From positions 44,510,001 to 44,574,000 of the forward strand of contig JARKIP010000010.1 in NCBI GenBank assembly GCA_029990175.1: DNA of 64,000 bases, read 5' to 3'. A program made the position numbers and the translations under genes. Numbering within the stretch: position 1 is the first letter of the stretch; each line of letters starts with the position of its first letter. The DNA is from Petunia secreta (taxonomy: Eukaryota; Streptophyta; Magnoliopsida; Solanales; Solanaceae). The notes under the pieces are model-generated. The model saw only the letters and a list, made by a program, of their open reading frames with translations. It did no database searches and was not told the origin of the DNA. Positions 11,406 through 21,839 of this stretch are shown here, piece by piece.

Positions 11406-12551
11406 ACGAAAAATGCCATAAATTATTCTCTACATTTGGAAGTTGGTTCAAAATTGTCCTTTAAATAGAGGCATGATCATATTTGATCCTTTAAGTTTGC
11501 TAAAAGTTATCACTATTGGTCTCTGTTAACTCAAGCTTTAACTCTATTAGATTATATTAACCATCATGAAAAGCGTAAGATAATACAAATCTTGAGTAAC
11601 ATTCGTTGCCTGATGCAATTTTCACATACAAATAATTGCGAGCAAACTTAGTACAAGAGTAATTAAATATTCTTCATCTTGCGAAGACAAAAAGGATTTC
11701 AAAGCATTCACACAGTCACGCCCGTAAATCAACAGCTTTCCACTTCGTGATATTGAAATGATAGTTTTTTTTTAAGGGAAGGTGTGGGGAAGGGGTAGGG
11801 GAAATGGCTAATTCTTTTACCTAAAATTTTCTTTATGTTTTGTGTGGAATTTTAAAGTTTTGATACAGAAACGAGATTAGTGATCAAAGTGTGTTGTAAT
11901 TATTAAGTATGGATTTTATGTATATGAAAATGAAATTCGGGAGTATCTTCGTAAAGCTAAGTGCTCACTTCTTGAACAATAACAACAACAAAAAATTGGG
12001 TTTCCCAATTTTGGTTTCTCTTGTTATAAAGTTTACTACATAAATGGAGACAGGGAGCACAATTTCATTCTCAACAGGGATCTATTTTTTCTTTTTCGTT
12101 TTGCATTTCTCATCAAACAAATAGGAGTTTTTTCATTACTTCAACTAGCACCGATTAATGGGAGAGAAATATATGTGGATTCATATAATTAATTATTTAT
12201 TGGCATATCCTTTAAAATTTCCCCTGCTCTCAAGACCCGCAACCCCAAATTGCTTTATAAGATTGTATTTGAATTTGAAAAAATAAAGTCTCTTAGTTGA
12301 AGAAGGCGTATCAACAACAGTGTATCCTTTATCGACGAAATATGCTATTTCAACATCTTCATTCAGTTTATGATGTCATCCATTAATTTTGTAGTATCAT
12401 ACGTTAATTGTTATTGACAGAGTTAAGACTTAAGTTGACGGAGACCAAAAGTGACAATATTTAGCAAACTTAAAGGATCAATCAGAGTTATATTTAAAGA
12501 ACAATTTTAAACCAACATTCAAACATAAGGGACAATTTATGTCATTTTCTT
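11406..12551. mobile_element. Non-autonomous MULE-type element, 9-bp TSD
   Basis: 1146-bp element flanked by TCAACAATA at 11397-11405 and 12552-12560. Its ends form an inverted repeat of about 150 bp: the left CATAAATTATTC..TTTGATCCTTTAAGTTTGC pairs with the inverse of GCAAACTTAAAGGATCAA..GACAATTTATG at the right. Nine-base duplications and long TIRs are typical of Mutator-like elements. No transposase is encoded. Confidence 0.85.
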
Positions 12552-12560
12552 TCAACAATA

Positions 12561-13457
12561 TAGTCAACTTTAGGATTTTAATTTTAATATATTGTGTATG
12601 TGATATTTATTTAATTAGAATTTATATAGTATTAATATTAATATTTAATTTATATTTATATATAAACATATTGTGTATGTAATATTTATTTAATTACTAA
12701 ATTTATCATAAATTTAGATATTATTTAGTATTTCAAATTGTGGTTAATCCCTAAATACAAGAGATAAATATTTTTTATATGAAACACAATTAATAAGATA
12801 TAAATAAATATTCTGAAGTATTCCTAAAATACTTGCGTATCTAATATTTTAATATTTTAACATATTATTGTCTATGTACTGTTTACTGTACATAAACAAA
12901 TAGTAAAGAACCCTACACAAATAGTACATAAACAATATCATGTATTTAATATTTATTTATTAAATGTACAATATTTAATATCATACATATCGTTTATTTG
13001 AATAATTATTCTCTTAATTTTTTAAAATAATACGTATGTATTGTTTATATATTAATATTTGTTTTATATATACACACACGAGGAGGATTTAAATCGTTAA
13101 AAAGTTGATTTTTCACTAAATATGGTATATAGGCGATTTTAGACGTCAAAACACAATTAACAAATTCATTATGATCTTTACATAAATACACAATTATTTT
13201 TTAAATGTATTAACACAATAATATGAATAAGATTATAAATATTAGAAAAAAATTAAGTAAAATAAGCTCTATATGTGTGTGTAATATATTGAATCAATAT
13301 TATATTATAACTATTAAAAATAAATTCTTAAAATATTCATTTTGTACATTTAAAATATAAACATAAATAAATATGCAATGGGAAAGGAAATATAAAAAAG
13401 TTGAATTTGATAGTTATGAAAATATTATATGTTCTTACGCATACTACTAATGGAAAG
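12561..13457. other. AT-rich intergenic stretch, no gene seen
   Basis: Strongly AT-rich, with repeated fragments such as TGTGTATGT(G/A)ATATTTATTTAATTA at about 12593-12615 and 12670-12695. No open frame, RNA gene or TIR was found. It may be matrix-attachment-like DNA, but only the base composition suggests this. Confidence 0.4.
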
Positions 13458-14517
13458 AAAATATTTGGCAGAATACATGAACAGCCCCTTAAACTTGTCC
13501 ATTTTTCTCATTTAGACACCTGAACTAAGGATAGTACCAGTTAAACACTTGAACGTGAACCACATTATATTTAATGAGCACGATTTACAAGCCAAAATGC
13601 TTAGAAGGGTGAGGCTCAAACGCGTTGCTGATGTCAGCATTACTACTAATCAGAAAATGACATATCAGAAAAAGAAAAAAAATTACATTAGCACATAAGA
13701 AAAAAAGAAAAAACAAAAGAAAAGAGAACGCCAACTTTCTCCCCTCTTCGTCTACCTCTCAGCTCCCCTCCCCTCCCCCCCCCCCCCCCCTCCCGGGTCT
13801 TCTCCTTCTTGAACAAAATTCATTGATGACCACTGCACCACCACAAGCTTCAAATTTTCAGCGTCAGTGCATTCACTAGAAACGGGCGAGAAGATTTTGG
13901 CCAATTTAAGCTTTCACGGCTAATATTTGAGGAGAAGCTTTTGACAATATTACAAGTGAATGGTGATCTAACCCATTTAATTTTGTCCATCTGCGTATGA
14001 TTAATTTTTTAGTTAGTTAAGATAAATAAAAGGGGTATAGAAAAGAACTACTTTGCAGAAAAAAATTGGTACCTAAATATTGATGAAATCAACAGGAGAA
14101 GTAGCAGAGAAAATAAGTTTGCAGAGACTACAAACAACAAGATCCTAAGGAAACAAATCAAAGCAATCAGTGAAGCAAACAAATTGATTTCCTTCGATGA
14201 TCCATAATTTTCCGGCACCGGTAAATATTTGTTTTCTTTGTTATAACTCATTGCTGCCAATAGATCTCATTAATAGGTTGTTTTTTTATAATGGTGGTAA
14301 CAGAACTGGAAATCAGTGACTCGCAATGCAAAATGAGCATCCTAATTATTCAACTATGTGTCACAGATGCGGATGGCGTGGCGTTCTCTATGCGAAATAA
14401 TCGACACCAAGGAGGCTCATTGTATATATATGATATGGTTAACCTCTGGAACTTTCTAGATTTCTCTAGAATTCTCTAGGATTGTGTAGGAATCCCTCTT
14501 GTACTCTAGAGAAGTAT

Positions 14518-14630
14518 AGAATCTTCTAGAGATATGTAGAGAACTCTAGGGAACCCTAGTTATTCTAGAAACTTCTAGAGATATGTAGAGAACTCTAGGG
14601 AACCCTAGTTATTCTAGAAACTTCTAGAGA
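14518..14630 (+). promoter_or_regulatory. Heat-shock-element array in the gypsy 1 LTR
   Basis: Two perfect trimeric heat-shock elements, TTCTAGAAACTTC, at 14563-14575 and 14612-14624, each followed by TAGAG so that a fourth GA unit is nearly formed. A further GAA-nn-TTC-nn-GAG site is at 14519-14531, and GGAACTTTCTAGA at 14448-14460 adds another GAA-nn-TTC. The consensus is alternating nGAAn/nTTCn units. They lie about 85-200 bp upstream of the TATA box, where plant heat-shock factors normally act. Heat inducibility is a prediction. Confidence 0.7.
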
Positions 14631-14713
14631 TATGTAGAGAACTCTAGGGAACTCTAGCTATCTTGGGTTTCTCCACAAAGTTCTAGATAATTCTTTAAGG
14701 GACTCCACCCATG

Positions 14714-14722
14714 TATAAATAG
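14714..14722 (+). promoter_or_regulatory. TATA box of the gypsy 1 LTR
   Basis: TATAAATAG in the left LTR, also at 19855-19863 in the right LTR, roughly 190 bp before the LTR end. It separates U3 (with the heat-shock-like elements) from R-U5. Confidence 0.75.
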
Positions 14723-14952
14723 GAGTCCCCTCCTCATTTGTAACTCACTCAACAACTCAATCTTGTAAGCAATATAAGAGCTTAAGTTCTCTTTAAGTGT
14801 TCTTCTCTTGAGTTCTAAGAGAGAGTTAGAGTGAAAGGCTGCTTAAGAACGGTTCTTAAGGCCGCACGAGTACGGAGTTGCTAAAGTCTTCTCTTAACCC
14901 GTGACAAGTGGTATCAGAGCCTCGGTTTCCGTCCAAGCAAACAACCGAGATC

Positions 14953-17900
14953 ATGGCTGGCACATCTGAAACTGATGTCACTCACGTTGAGGAGGTGAGG
15001 AAGGAGAGGCGTGGCCGCGCAAGCTCTAAGGACATAATGTCCACCATTGAGGGGGAGGTGTCTAAGTTCCGGGAGTCCATGGGGAGCATGCAAGACGACC
15101 TGGAAGGCACCAAGGAAAGCATCGAGGAGCTAAAGTCCACGGTGGACGACCTCCGGGAGGAGATGCAAGGAGCCCTTAATGTTGCGATGGATAGCTTGAG
15201 CAAGCGCGGGGACGAGCGGGATGATGCTCTGGAAGCTATGCTCACGTCTCTGGTAGCACGGATGGATAGGCTCGAGGGAGAGCTTCGAGCACTCGCTAGG
15301 GGAGGCGTTGTTGCTCCCTTAGCACCGCGTCAGGATGCCCCAAAGCCCAAGGAGTTCAAGGGCTCAAGGTCGGCAAAGGATGTCGACAACTTCTTATGGC
15401 CCATGGAGCAATACTTTGGAGCAATCGGCATGGTGGACGATGCGTCCAAGGTAAGTACTGCTTCTATGTACTTAGCTGACATTGCTTTGTTATGGTGGCG
15501 TCGACGGAGTGACGGCCGCTATGGAGCACCTATCAACACTTGGGAGGATTTCCAACAAGCCTTCCGTCAGCAATTCTACCCCGAGTATGCAGAGGATGAA
15601 GCTCGGGCGAAGCTCCGACGCCTTGAACAAAAAGGCGAGATCAAGGAGTACGTAAGAGCTTTCTCGGAGCTGATGTTGCAAATCCCAAGCTTGAGCGAGA
15701 GTGAGGCATTCTTCCAATTCATGGACGGCCTCAAGCCATGGGTGAAGATGGAGCTGCAACGCCGAGGAGTTCAAGACCTCATGAAGGCAATGTCCACCGC
15801 TGAGAGTTTGATCGAGTTCAAGAAGGTGGACAAGTCCGAGTCCAAGTCCCATGGCAAGGGATCTAGTGGGGGAGTGGATAAGGATAAGGGCAAACACGTG
15901 AGCCGGCCAAGCCACAAGCCAAACTTCAACAAGGAGAAGCATGCCCAGGGAGGTGAAACCAGCCAAAAGAAGGATCGCCCCTCACCCAAGTGCTTTATAT
16001 GTGATGGGCCGCATTATGCACGGGAGTGTCCTAAGCGCTCTAAGCTGACCGCTCTCGCCAAGGAGTGCGACCAGGAGCGAGAGGAAATCCGCCTTAGTGC
16101 CATGCGCACGCTAAACGCCGTTAAGACCCGCAAGGCCAAGGGGGACAAGGGACTAATGTTCGTGGATGTAGAGGTCGCGGGGAAGTCCATGAGCGCACTC
16201 GTTGACACTGGTGCGACCAATCTCTTCATCAAGGAGGAGATTGCCAATGAGTTAGGGGTGAAGATGGAAGGAGCGGGATGGCTCAAGACTGTCAACTCTA
16301 AGGAGATCCGGACATGTGGAGTGGCAAAGGATGTGGAGATCCGCCTAGGCCAATGGAAGGGACGGGAAGCCATTGAGGTAATTCCACTCGATGACTACGA
16401 CTTTGTAGTTGGTCTTGATTTCCTTGACAGGATCAATGCCCTAGTCATCCCATTCGCTGATTGCTTATGCATACTCGACACACGGTGTCAATGTGTCGTA
16501 CCCGTCAAGAGGATGGCGGGGAACACGCCGAGAATGCTCTCGGCTATGCAACTCTCCAAGGGAGTGAAGAAGGGCGAGATGACAATCCTTGCCACTTTGA
16601 AGAGTGAAGAATCAAGCCAAGAGGAGGAAGTCCCTAAGGAAGTGGCACAAGTGCTTGACACCTTTCAGGATGTGATGCCCAAGGAACTTCCGAAGAAGCT
16701 GCCACCAAAGAGGGAAGTTGATCACCGGATCGAGCTGGTGCCAGAAGCTCGTCCGCCTGCCATGGCCCCTTACCGCATGGCACCCCCTGAGTTAGAGGAA
16801 TTGAGGAGGCAACTTAAGGAGTTACTCAGTGCTGGGTTTATCCAGCCATCCAAGTCCCCATATGGCGCACCCGTTCTCTTTCAAAGGAAGCACGATGGGT
16901 CACTAAGAATGTGCATCGACTACAGGGCGCTCAACAAACTCACCATTAAGAACAAGTACCCTATCCCACTCATCGCTGACTTGTTCGACCAGCTAGGGGG
17001 AGCAAGGTGGTTCACCAAGCTGGACTTACGCTCAGGATACTACCAAGTACGGATCGCCGAGGAAGATGTGCCAAAGACGGCGTGTGTGACCCGCTATGGA
17101 GCCTATGAATTCCTGGTGATGCCGTTCGGGCTTACAAATGCGCCAGCTACGTTCTGCACATTGATGAATAAGGTACTACAACCCTTCCTTGATCAATTTG
17201 TGGTTGTGTATCTCGATGACATCGTGGTGTATAGCCGGACGCTGGAAGAGCATATTGAGCACTTGAGACAAGTCTTTCAAGTCCTTAGGGACAACCAACT
17301 CTTTGTGAAGAAAGAAAAGTGCTCATTTGCCCAAAAGGAAGTCCCATTCCTTGGCCACATCGTAGGAGGCGGCCATGTCCGAATGGACCCTAACAAGGTG
17401 CGAGCTATCGTGGAGTGGGAGGCGCCGACCAAGGTAACCGAGTTAAGATCTTTTCTTGGGTTGGCTACCTATTATCGCAGGTTCGTGCGTGACTACTCGA
17501 AGATCACCACACCACTCACGGACTTGCTTAAGAAGGGGAACCGATGGGAGTGGTCGGTGAAATGCCAGGCGGCATTCGATCAATTGAAGCAAGCCATTAC
17601 AAAAGAGCCGGTGTTGGCACTGCCTGACTACTCCAAGCCTTATGAAGTACACACAGATGCTTCCGACTTCGCCATTGGAGGGGTGCTGATGCAAGAGGGA
17701 CACCCGGTGGCATTCGAGAGTCGAAAGTTGAATGACACGGAGCGGCGCTACACGGTACAAGAGAAGGAGATGACCGCGGTAGTGCATTGTCTTCGTACTT
17801 GGAGACACTACCTTTTGGGGACGCCATTTGTTGTCAAGACCGACAACATTGCCACGAGCTACTTCCAAACACAAAAGAAGTTGTCACCCAAGCAAGCTCG

Positions 17901-19488
17901 TTGGCAAGATTTCCTGGCAGAGTTCGACTTTGTGCTGGAGTATAAGCCTGGAAAGGCAAACTCAGTTGCAGATGCACTTAGTCGCAAGGTGGAGCTTGCT
18001 AGCATAAGCAGCCCTGGGAGTCCCCTGATCGACCGCATCAAAGAAGGGTTGCAACATGATCCAACCGCGAAGGCCCTTTGCCAACATGCTCAAGAAGGCA
18101 AGACGCGGAGATTCTGGTGGGAGGATGGGCTACTCTTCACCAAGGGCCAACGCATATATGTACCACAACATGGCAAGTTACGCAAGGAGATCATCCATGA
18201 ATGCCATGATTCAAAATGGGCGGGTCATCCTGGCATTCATCGCACAATGACATTGGTGGAAGATCGCTACTATTGGCCGAATATGCGCGACGATGTGGAG
18301 GCATATGTCAAGACTTGTCTTGTTTGCCAACAAGACAAGGTAGAAAATCACTTACCGGCGGGACTTTTGGAGCCACTACCTATCCCGGAGCGACCATGGG
18401 AGAGTCTCTCTATGGATTTCATTGTGAATTTGCCAAAGTCAGAAGGGTGTCGAACGATTATGGTGGTAGTGGACAGGTTCTCCAAGTATGCCACGTTTAT
18501 CCCGGCATCGAAGCATTGCCCGGCGGAAGAAGCTGCAAAACTTTTCCTCAAGCACGTGGTCAAGTATTGGGGAGTGCCGCAGACGATTGTGAGCGATCGA
18601 GACCCGCGCTTCACTGGGAGATTTTGGACAGAGTTATTCAAGCTATTAGGGTCCGAGCTTAACTTCTCAACCAGCCTTCATCCCCAAACAGATGGACAAA
18701 CGGAGAGGGTGAATGCTTTGTTGGAGCTCTACTTACGGCACTATGTAAGTACCACTCAAACCAACTGGGCTAAGTTGCTTGATATTGCCCAATTTTCATA
18801 TAACTTGCAGCGAAGTGAGTCCACCGGGAGAAGCCCGTTTGAGATAGTGACGGGACAGCAACCACTCACTCCGAGTGCGATTGCTTCGGGTTACAAGGGA
18901 CGTAGTCCAGCTGCGTTCAAGTTCGCCAAGTCATGGCATGAAGAGGCGGACTTAGCACGTTCTTGTCTTCAAAAAGCAGCCAAGAGAATGAAGAAGTGGG
19001 CAGATAACAAGAGGCGTCACGTGGAATATCAAGTAGGCGACCTCGTCTTGGCCAAGCTTCACCAAGTCCTTCGGTATAAGGACGTGCACAAGGGTCTCCT
19101 CCGGAGATATGAGGGGCCTTTCAGAGTTCTTAAGAAGGTAGGCAAGGTGGCCTACAAGCTTGAGCTCCCTCCCAAGCTCAAGTTACACCCCGTGTTTCAC
19201 GTGAGTATGCTGAAGCCATATCACGGGGATGAGGATGATCCAACAAGGAACAAGAGTACGAGGGCGCCTATCGGCAAGAAGGTCTCTTACGATCGAGATG
19301 CTGAAACCATCATTGCCGATCGAGTCATTCGTGAGAGACATTGCAAGCCGCGAAGAGAATACCTCATCAAGTGGAAGGGGCTACCCGAGAGCGAGGCAAG
19401 TTGGGAGCCGGAGGAAGCTCTTTGGCAGTTTCACGACCAGCTTGAGAAGTTTCATGCCGAAGACGCGACGAGGGCGTCGCGAGACTAA
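14953..19488 (+). CDS. Gag-Pol polyprotein of gypsy 1, with chromodomain
   Basis: 1511 aa from ATG 14953; the open frame begins earlier, but inside the primer-binding site, so the first ATG is preferred. In order: coiled-coil-like N terminus, Gag capsid core (about residues 100-285), zinc knuckle CFICDGPHYARECP (CX2CX3HX4C, one residue shorter than usual), aspartic protease (LVDTGATNLFI), reverse transcriptase (KLDLRSGYYQ and VYLDDIVVYS, catalytic Asp residues present), RNase H (VHTDASDFAIGG), integrase with HHCC zinc site (HPGIH...CLVCQQ) and DDE residues (SMDF, VSDRDPRF, QTERVN), and a C-terminal chromodomain (YLIKWKGLPESEASWEPE). No stop or frameshift. It copies the RNA into DNA and inserts it; the chromodomain of such elements can direct insertion to marked chromatin. 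Confidence 0.95.
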   Translation: MAGTSETDVTHVEEVRKERRGRASSKDIMSTIEGEVSKFRESMGSMQDDLEGTKESIEELKSTVDDLREEMQGALNVAMDSLSKRGDERDDALEAMLTSLVARMDRLEGELRALARGGVVAPLAPRQDAPKPKEFKGSRSAKDVDNFLWPMEQYFGAIGMVDDASKVSTASMYLADIALLWWRRRSDGRYGAPINTWEDFQQAFRQQFYPEYAEDEARAKLRRLEQKGEIKEYVRAFSELMLQIPSLSESEAFFQFMDGLKPWVKMELQRRGVQDLMKAMSTAESLIEFKKVDKSESKSHGKGSSGGVDKDKGKHVSRPSHKPNFNKEKHAQGGETSQKKDRPSPKCFICDGPHYARECPKRSKLTALAKECDQEREEIRLSAMRTLNAVKTRKAKGDKGLMFVDVEVAGKSMSALVDTGATNLFIKEEIANELGVKMEGAGWLKTVNSKEIRTCGVAKDVEIRLGQWKGREAIEVIPLDDYDFVVGLDFLDRINALVIPFADCLCILDTRCQCVVPVKRMAGNTPRMLSAMQLSKGVKKGEMTILATLKSEESSQEEEVPKEVAQVLDTFQDVMPKELPKKLPPKREVDHRIELVPEARPPAMAPYRMAPPELEELRRQLKELLSAGFIQPSKSPYGAPVLFQRKHDGSLRMCIDYRALNKLTIKNKYPIPLIADLFDQLGGARWFTKLDLRSGYYQVRIAEEDVPKTACVTRYGAYEFLVMPFGLTNAPATFCTLMNKVLQPFLDQFVVVYLDDIVVYSRTLEEHIEHLRQVFQVLRDNQLFVKKEKCSFAQKEVPFLGHIVGGGHVRMDPNKVRAIVEWEAPTKVTELRSFLGLATYYRRFVRDYSKITTPLTDLLKKGNRWEWSVKCQAAFDQLKQAITKEPVLALPDYSKPYEVHTDASDFAIGGVLMQEGHPVAFESRKLNDTERRYTVQEKEMTAVVHCLRTWRHYLLGTPFVVKTDNIATSYFQTQKKLSPKQARWQDFLAEFDFVLEYKPGKANSVADALSRKVELASISSPGSPLIDRIKEGLQHDPTAKALCQHAQEGKTRRFWWEDGLLFTKGQRIYVPQHGKLRKEIIHECHDSKWAGHPGIHRTMTLVEDRYYWPNMRDDVEAYVKTCLVCQQDKVENHLPAGLLEPLPIPERPWESLSMDFIVNLPKSEGCRTIMVVVDRFSKYATFIPASKHCPAEEAAKLFLKHVVKYWGVPQTIVSDRDPRFTGRFWTELFKLLGSELNFSTSLHPQTDGQTERVNALLELYLRHYVSTTQTNWAKLLDIAQFSYNLQRSESTGRSPFEIVTGQQPLTPSAIASGYKGRSPAAFKFAKSWHEEADLARSCLQKAAKRMKKWADNKRRHVEYQVGDLVLAKLHQVLRYKDVHKGLLRRYEGPFRVLKKVGKVAYKLELPPKLKLHPVFHVSMLKPYHGDEDDPTRNKSTRAPIGKKVSYDRDAETIIADRVIRERHCKPRREYLIKWKGLPESEASWEPEEALWQFHDQLEKFHAEDATRASRD

Positions 19489-19499
19489 GTGGGGGAGAA

Positions 19500-20047
19500 T
19501 GTCACAGATGCGGATGGCGTGGCGTTCTCTATGCGAAATAATCGACACCAAGGAGGCTCATTGTATATATATGATATGGTTAACCTCTGGAACTTTCTAG
19601 ATTTCTCTAGAATTCTCTAGGATTGTGTAGGAATCCCTCTTGTACTCTAGAGAAGTATAGAACCTTCTAGAGATATGTAGAGAACTCTAGGGAACCCTAG
19701 TTATTCTAGAAACTTCTAGAGATATGTAGAGAACTCTAGGGAACCCTAGTTATTCTAGAAACTTCTAGAGATATGTAGAGAACTCTAGGGAACTCTAGCT
19801 ATCTTGGGTTTCTCCACAAAGTTCTAGATAATTCTTTAAGGGACTCCACCCATGTATAAATAGGAGTCCCCTCCTCATTTGTAACTCACTCAACAACTCA
19901 ATCTTGTAAGCAATATAAGAGCTTAAGTTCTCTTTAAGTGTTCTTCTCTTGAGTTCTAAGAGAGAGTTAGAGTGAAAGGCTGCTTAAGAACGGTTCTTAA
20001 GGCCGCACGAGTACGGAGTTGCTAAAGTCTTCTCTTAACCCGTGACA
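19500..20047 (+). repeat. Gypsy 1 right LTR
   Basis: Same 548 bp as the left LTR with one substitution in the first heat-shock-like site (T in the left, C here). The perfect heat-shock trimers are kept, at about 19704-19716 and 19753-19765. Confidence 0.95.
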
Positions 20048-20461
20048 TATGTTTGTAGTGCGCATTTACTTTTTGAATAAAAAATCCATATTCTTGTTCT
20101 GATTCCTTATGCTTTGTTTTTCCATTAAAATAGTGGTACTCTTGCAAAGGTGGCTCATGGGTAATGAAATGATGGTTGCAAAGGAGGTGGAGATATAGTA
20201 GTGGATTGAGGTTGAAGGAAATAGATTGTTATTTTTATTTTTTTTATTTTTTAAAAAAAAAAGTAAAAAGAGAAGAATGTGGCTCTCCACCCTCCGAAAG
20301 GAGAGTGTAAACACTTGCTGTGCCACATCAGTCACATGTGTTCAAGAGATACAATATAGTGCACGTTCAAGTGTCTAACTGGTACTATCTTTAGTTTAGA
20401 TGTCTAAATAAGAAAAATGGACAAGTTTAAGGGGCCACACATGTATTCTGCCAAAATATTT

Positions 20462-21550
20462 TATTAACTAGCAGTAGGAAAGAAACATAAAGAGTTTTTT
20501 TTTTAAAAGTAATAATAGACTCCTATAATAACTTATGTCTTTAATTCTTAAAATAATATTAACAAATATGAGATCAATATTAACTAAACCCTTAAATTAA
20601 GGGATAAATTTTTTTTATTAATTTATAAAATAGGTGAATTAATTTATAAATTACCTAATGGCTAGAGAAAAAAAGGGAGTGAAAAGTGGGGCTAGAAAAA
20701 GTAAATAAATACTACTATTCATGTGCTTATTGAGTAATTTTCTCTTTTTAATTGGCAATATAGTCGGCTTTTGCACAGCTTACCAACCAGGTAGCCACTT
20801 TTCAGTTTCTTAGTTGGACCATAGCCAGTTCTTGCAAAGTAGCTGAAAATTATCACACCTTCAAAATTCGCAAATAATTGAACACGAGTTTCTAGATAAT
20901 ATGCCCCGAGCTTACAGTGTTTCAAGTGAAACTCCAGGACCAGCTTTTCACAATTTGCCATCCAAATAATCACTTTTAGAGCTATTAACTGTAATATAAC
21001 CAATTTTTACAAAATAGTTGAAATAGCATCACAGCGGTTGAACATGAACTTCAAGAATTTTCTAAGAATTCTGTAGTGTCACAAGTGAAACTCTGGATAT
21101 AGCTATTTGCACAGTTGCCAACCAAGTAGCTACTTTATAGGTTGTTAATGAAAATATAGCCATTTTGAACAGCTTGTCAATAATGTAGCTACTTTTAGAG
21201 CTGTTAATTAGATTATAACTTCTTCCTTTTTTGAAGTAGTTTTAAAGTGTTAAAATATTTTACTTGCCGGTTTGAGTGTCATTTTGAGCGAAATAACAAA
21301 AAATAATTAAATTTTTTAATACAAATGAAAGAACATCGGCATATTGTGTGAAATAATACACGATAAGATTTATACAAATGAGAGAATAGTGATTTTTTAA
21401 ACTATTTTTGACTAATTAGCTACTGTTTAGGCGATGAATTCAAGTAATTAACAAAAGAAAGAAAAATAACAAACTTTAAATTTAATTTTATTGGTTGTCT
21501 TGGGCACGTGTTAGCATATGCCTACCTGTCTTTAACAATAATTGTACATT
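20462..21550. repeat. Diverged repeat-rich intergenic region
   Basis: No gene. Between about 20750 and 21240 a phrase recurs in degenerate form: TATAGCCA(T/G)TTT, then CAGCTT(A/G)CCAA..AGTAGCTACTTTTAGAGCTGTTAA, and GTTTCAAGTGAAACTC(C/T)(A/G)GGA. This looks like a decayed repeat family related to sequence around 11370-11400 and 12555-12590. Its class was not identified. Confidence 0.45.
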
Positions 21551-21552
21551 TA

Positions 21553-21760
21553 CGGATCGTTTGGTTTGATGGACTAGTTATACAGGGATTGTAATGCAGA
21601 GATTAATAATAGAGTGATTAATATTTTAGGGATTAAATTTTATCCAGTATTTGGTTCATTGTCTTAAAAATGGATATACATAGTATTACTTAAACTTGTG
21701 TTTGGTTTAAAAAAGTATTATATTTTACTTACAATTATACCCTTGTACCTTTGTGGGATT
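21553..21760. mobile_element. Possible left terminus of a PIF/Harbinger-type element
   Basis: GGATCGTTTGGTTTGATGGACTAG followed by repeated GGGATTAA-type motifs resembles the termini of PIF/Harbinger elements. The inverse of 44020-44202 begins GGAGACGTTTGGTTGGCTG and has similar GGATTAA motifs. The two could be ends of one element that held the transposase at 30933-43180, but the match is imperfect and no TSD is clear. Confidence 0.35.
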
Positions 21761-21839
21761 TTTCTACTTCATTTAATGAGTGATATGTTAGTAAGCTGAT
21801 ATTAATTAATCAATTATACAAACCTTCTTCATACATTCT

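Larger units (their letters stand above)
14359..14906 (+). repeat. Gypsy 1 left LTR with 49-bp tandem repeats
   Basis: 548-bp LTR. It contains about three tandem copies of a 49-bp unit (AGAAACTTCTAGAGATATGTAGAGAACTCTAGG...) at 14518-14660, a TATA box TATAAATAG at 14714, and ends CCCGTGACA before the primer-binding site. Confidence 0.95.
14359..20047 (+). mobile_element. Intact Ty3/gypsy chromodomain LTR retrotransposon (gypsy 1)
   Basis: 5.69-kb element: left LTR 14359-14906, right LTR 19500-20047, both 548 bp, TG...CA, and differing at a single base (AGAATCTT versus AGAACCTT). It is flanked by the 4-bp repeat TATG. The primer-binding site TGGTATCAGAGC at 14909-14920 matches initiator Met-tRNA; the polypurine tract AGTGGGGGAGAA lies just before the right LTR. 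One uninterrupted gag-pol ORF fills the interior. The protein ends in a chromodomain, so it is a chromovirus. Gag and RNase H wording (NFLWPMEQYF, KTDNIATSYFQTQKKLSPKQARW) resembles the Galadriel clade; that clade name is inference. Confidence 0.95.
13467..20452. mobile_element. MULE-type TIR element split by gypsy element 1
   Basis: Ends are GGCAGAATACATGAACAGCC at the left and the inverse of GGGCCACACATGTATTCTGCC at the right; the TIR continues for more than 100 bp (CTTAAACTTGTCCATTTTTC..). A perfect 9-bp target duplication AAAATATTT sits at 13458-13466 and 20453-20461. Without the gypsy insertion (14359-20047) it is about 1.3 kb and encodes no transposase. It contains a C-run at about 13775-13790. 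Confidence 0.9.

Noticed and set aside
14982..19600. Several frames of 60-160 aa antisense to or out of frame with gag-pol of gypsy 1
   Set aside because: Shadows of the GC-richer gag-pol reading frame with no independent support.
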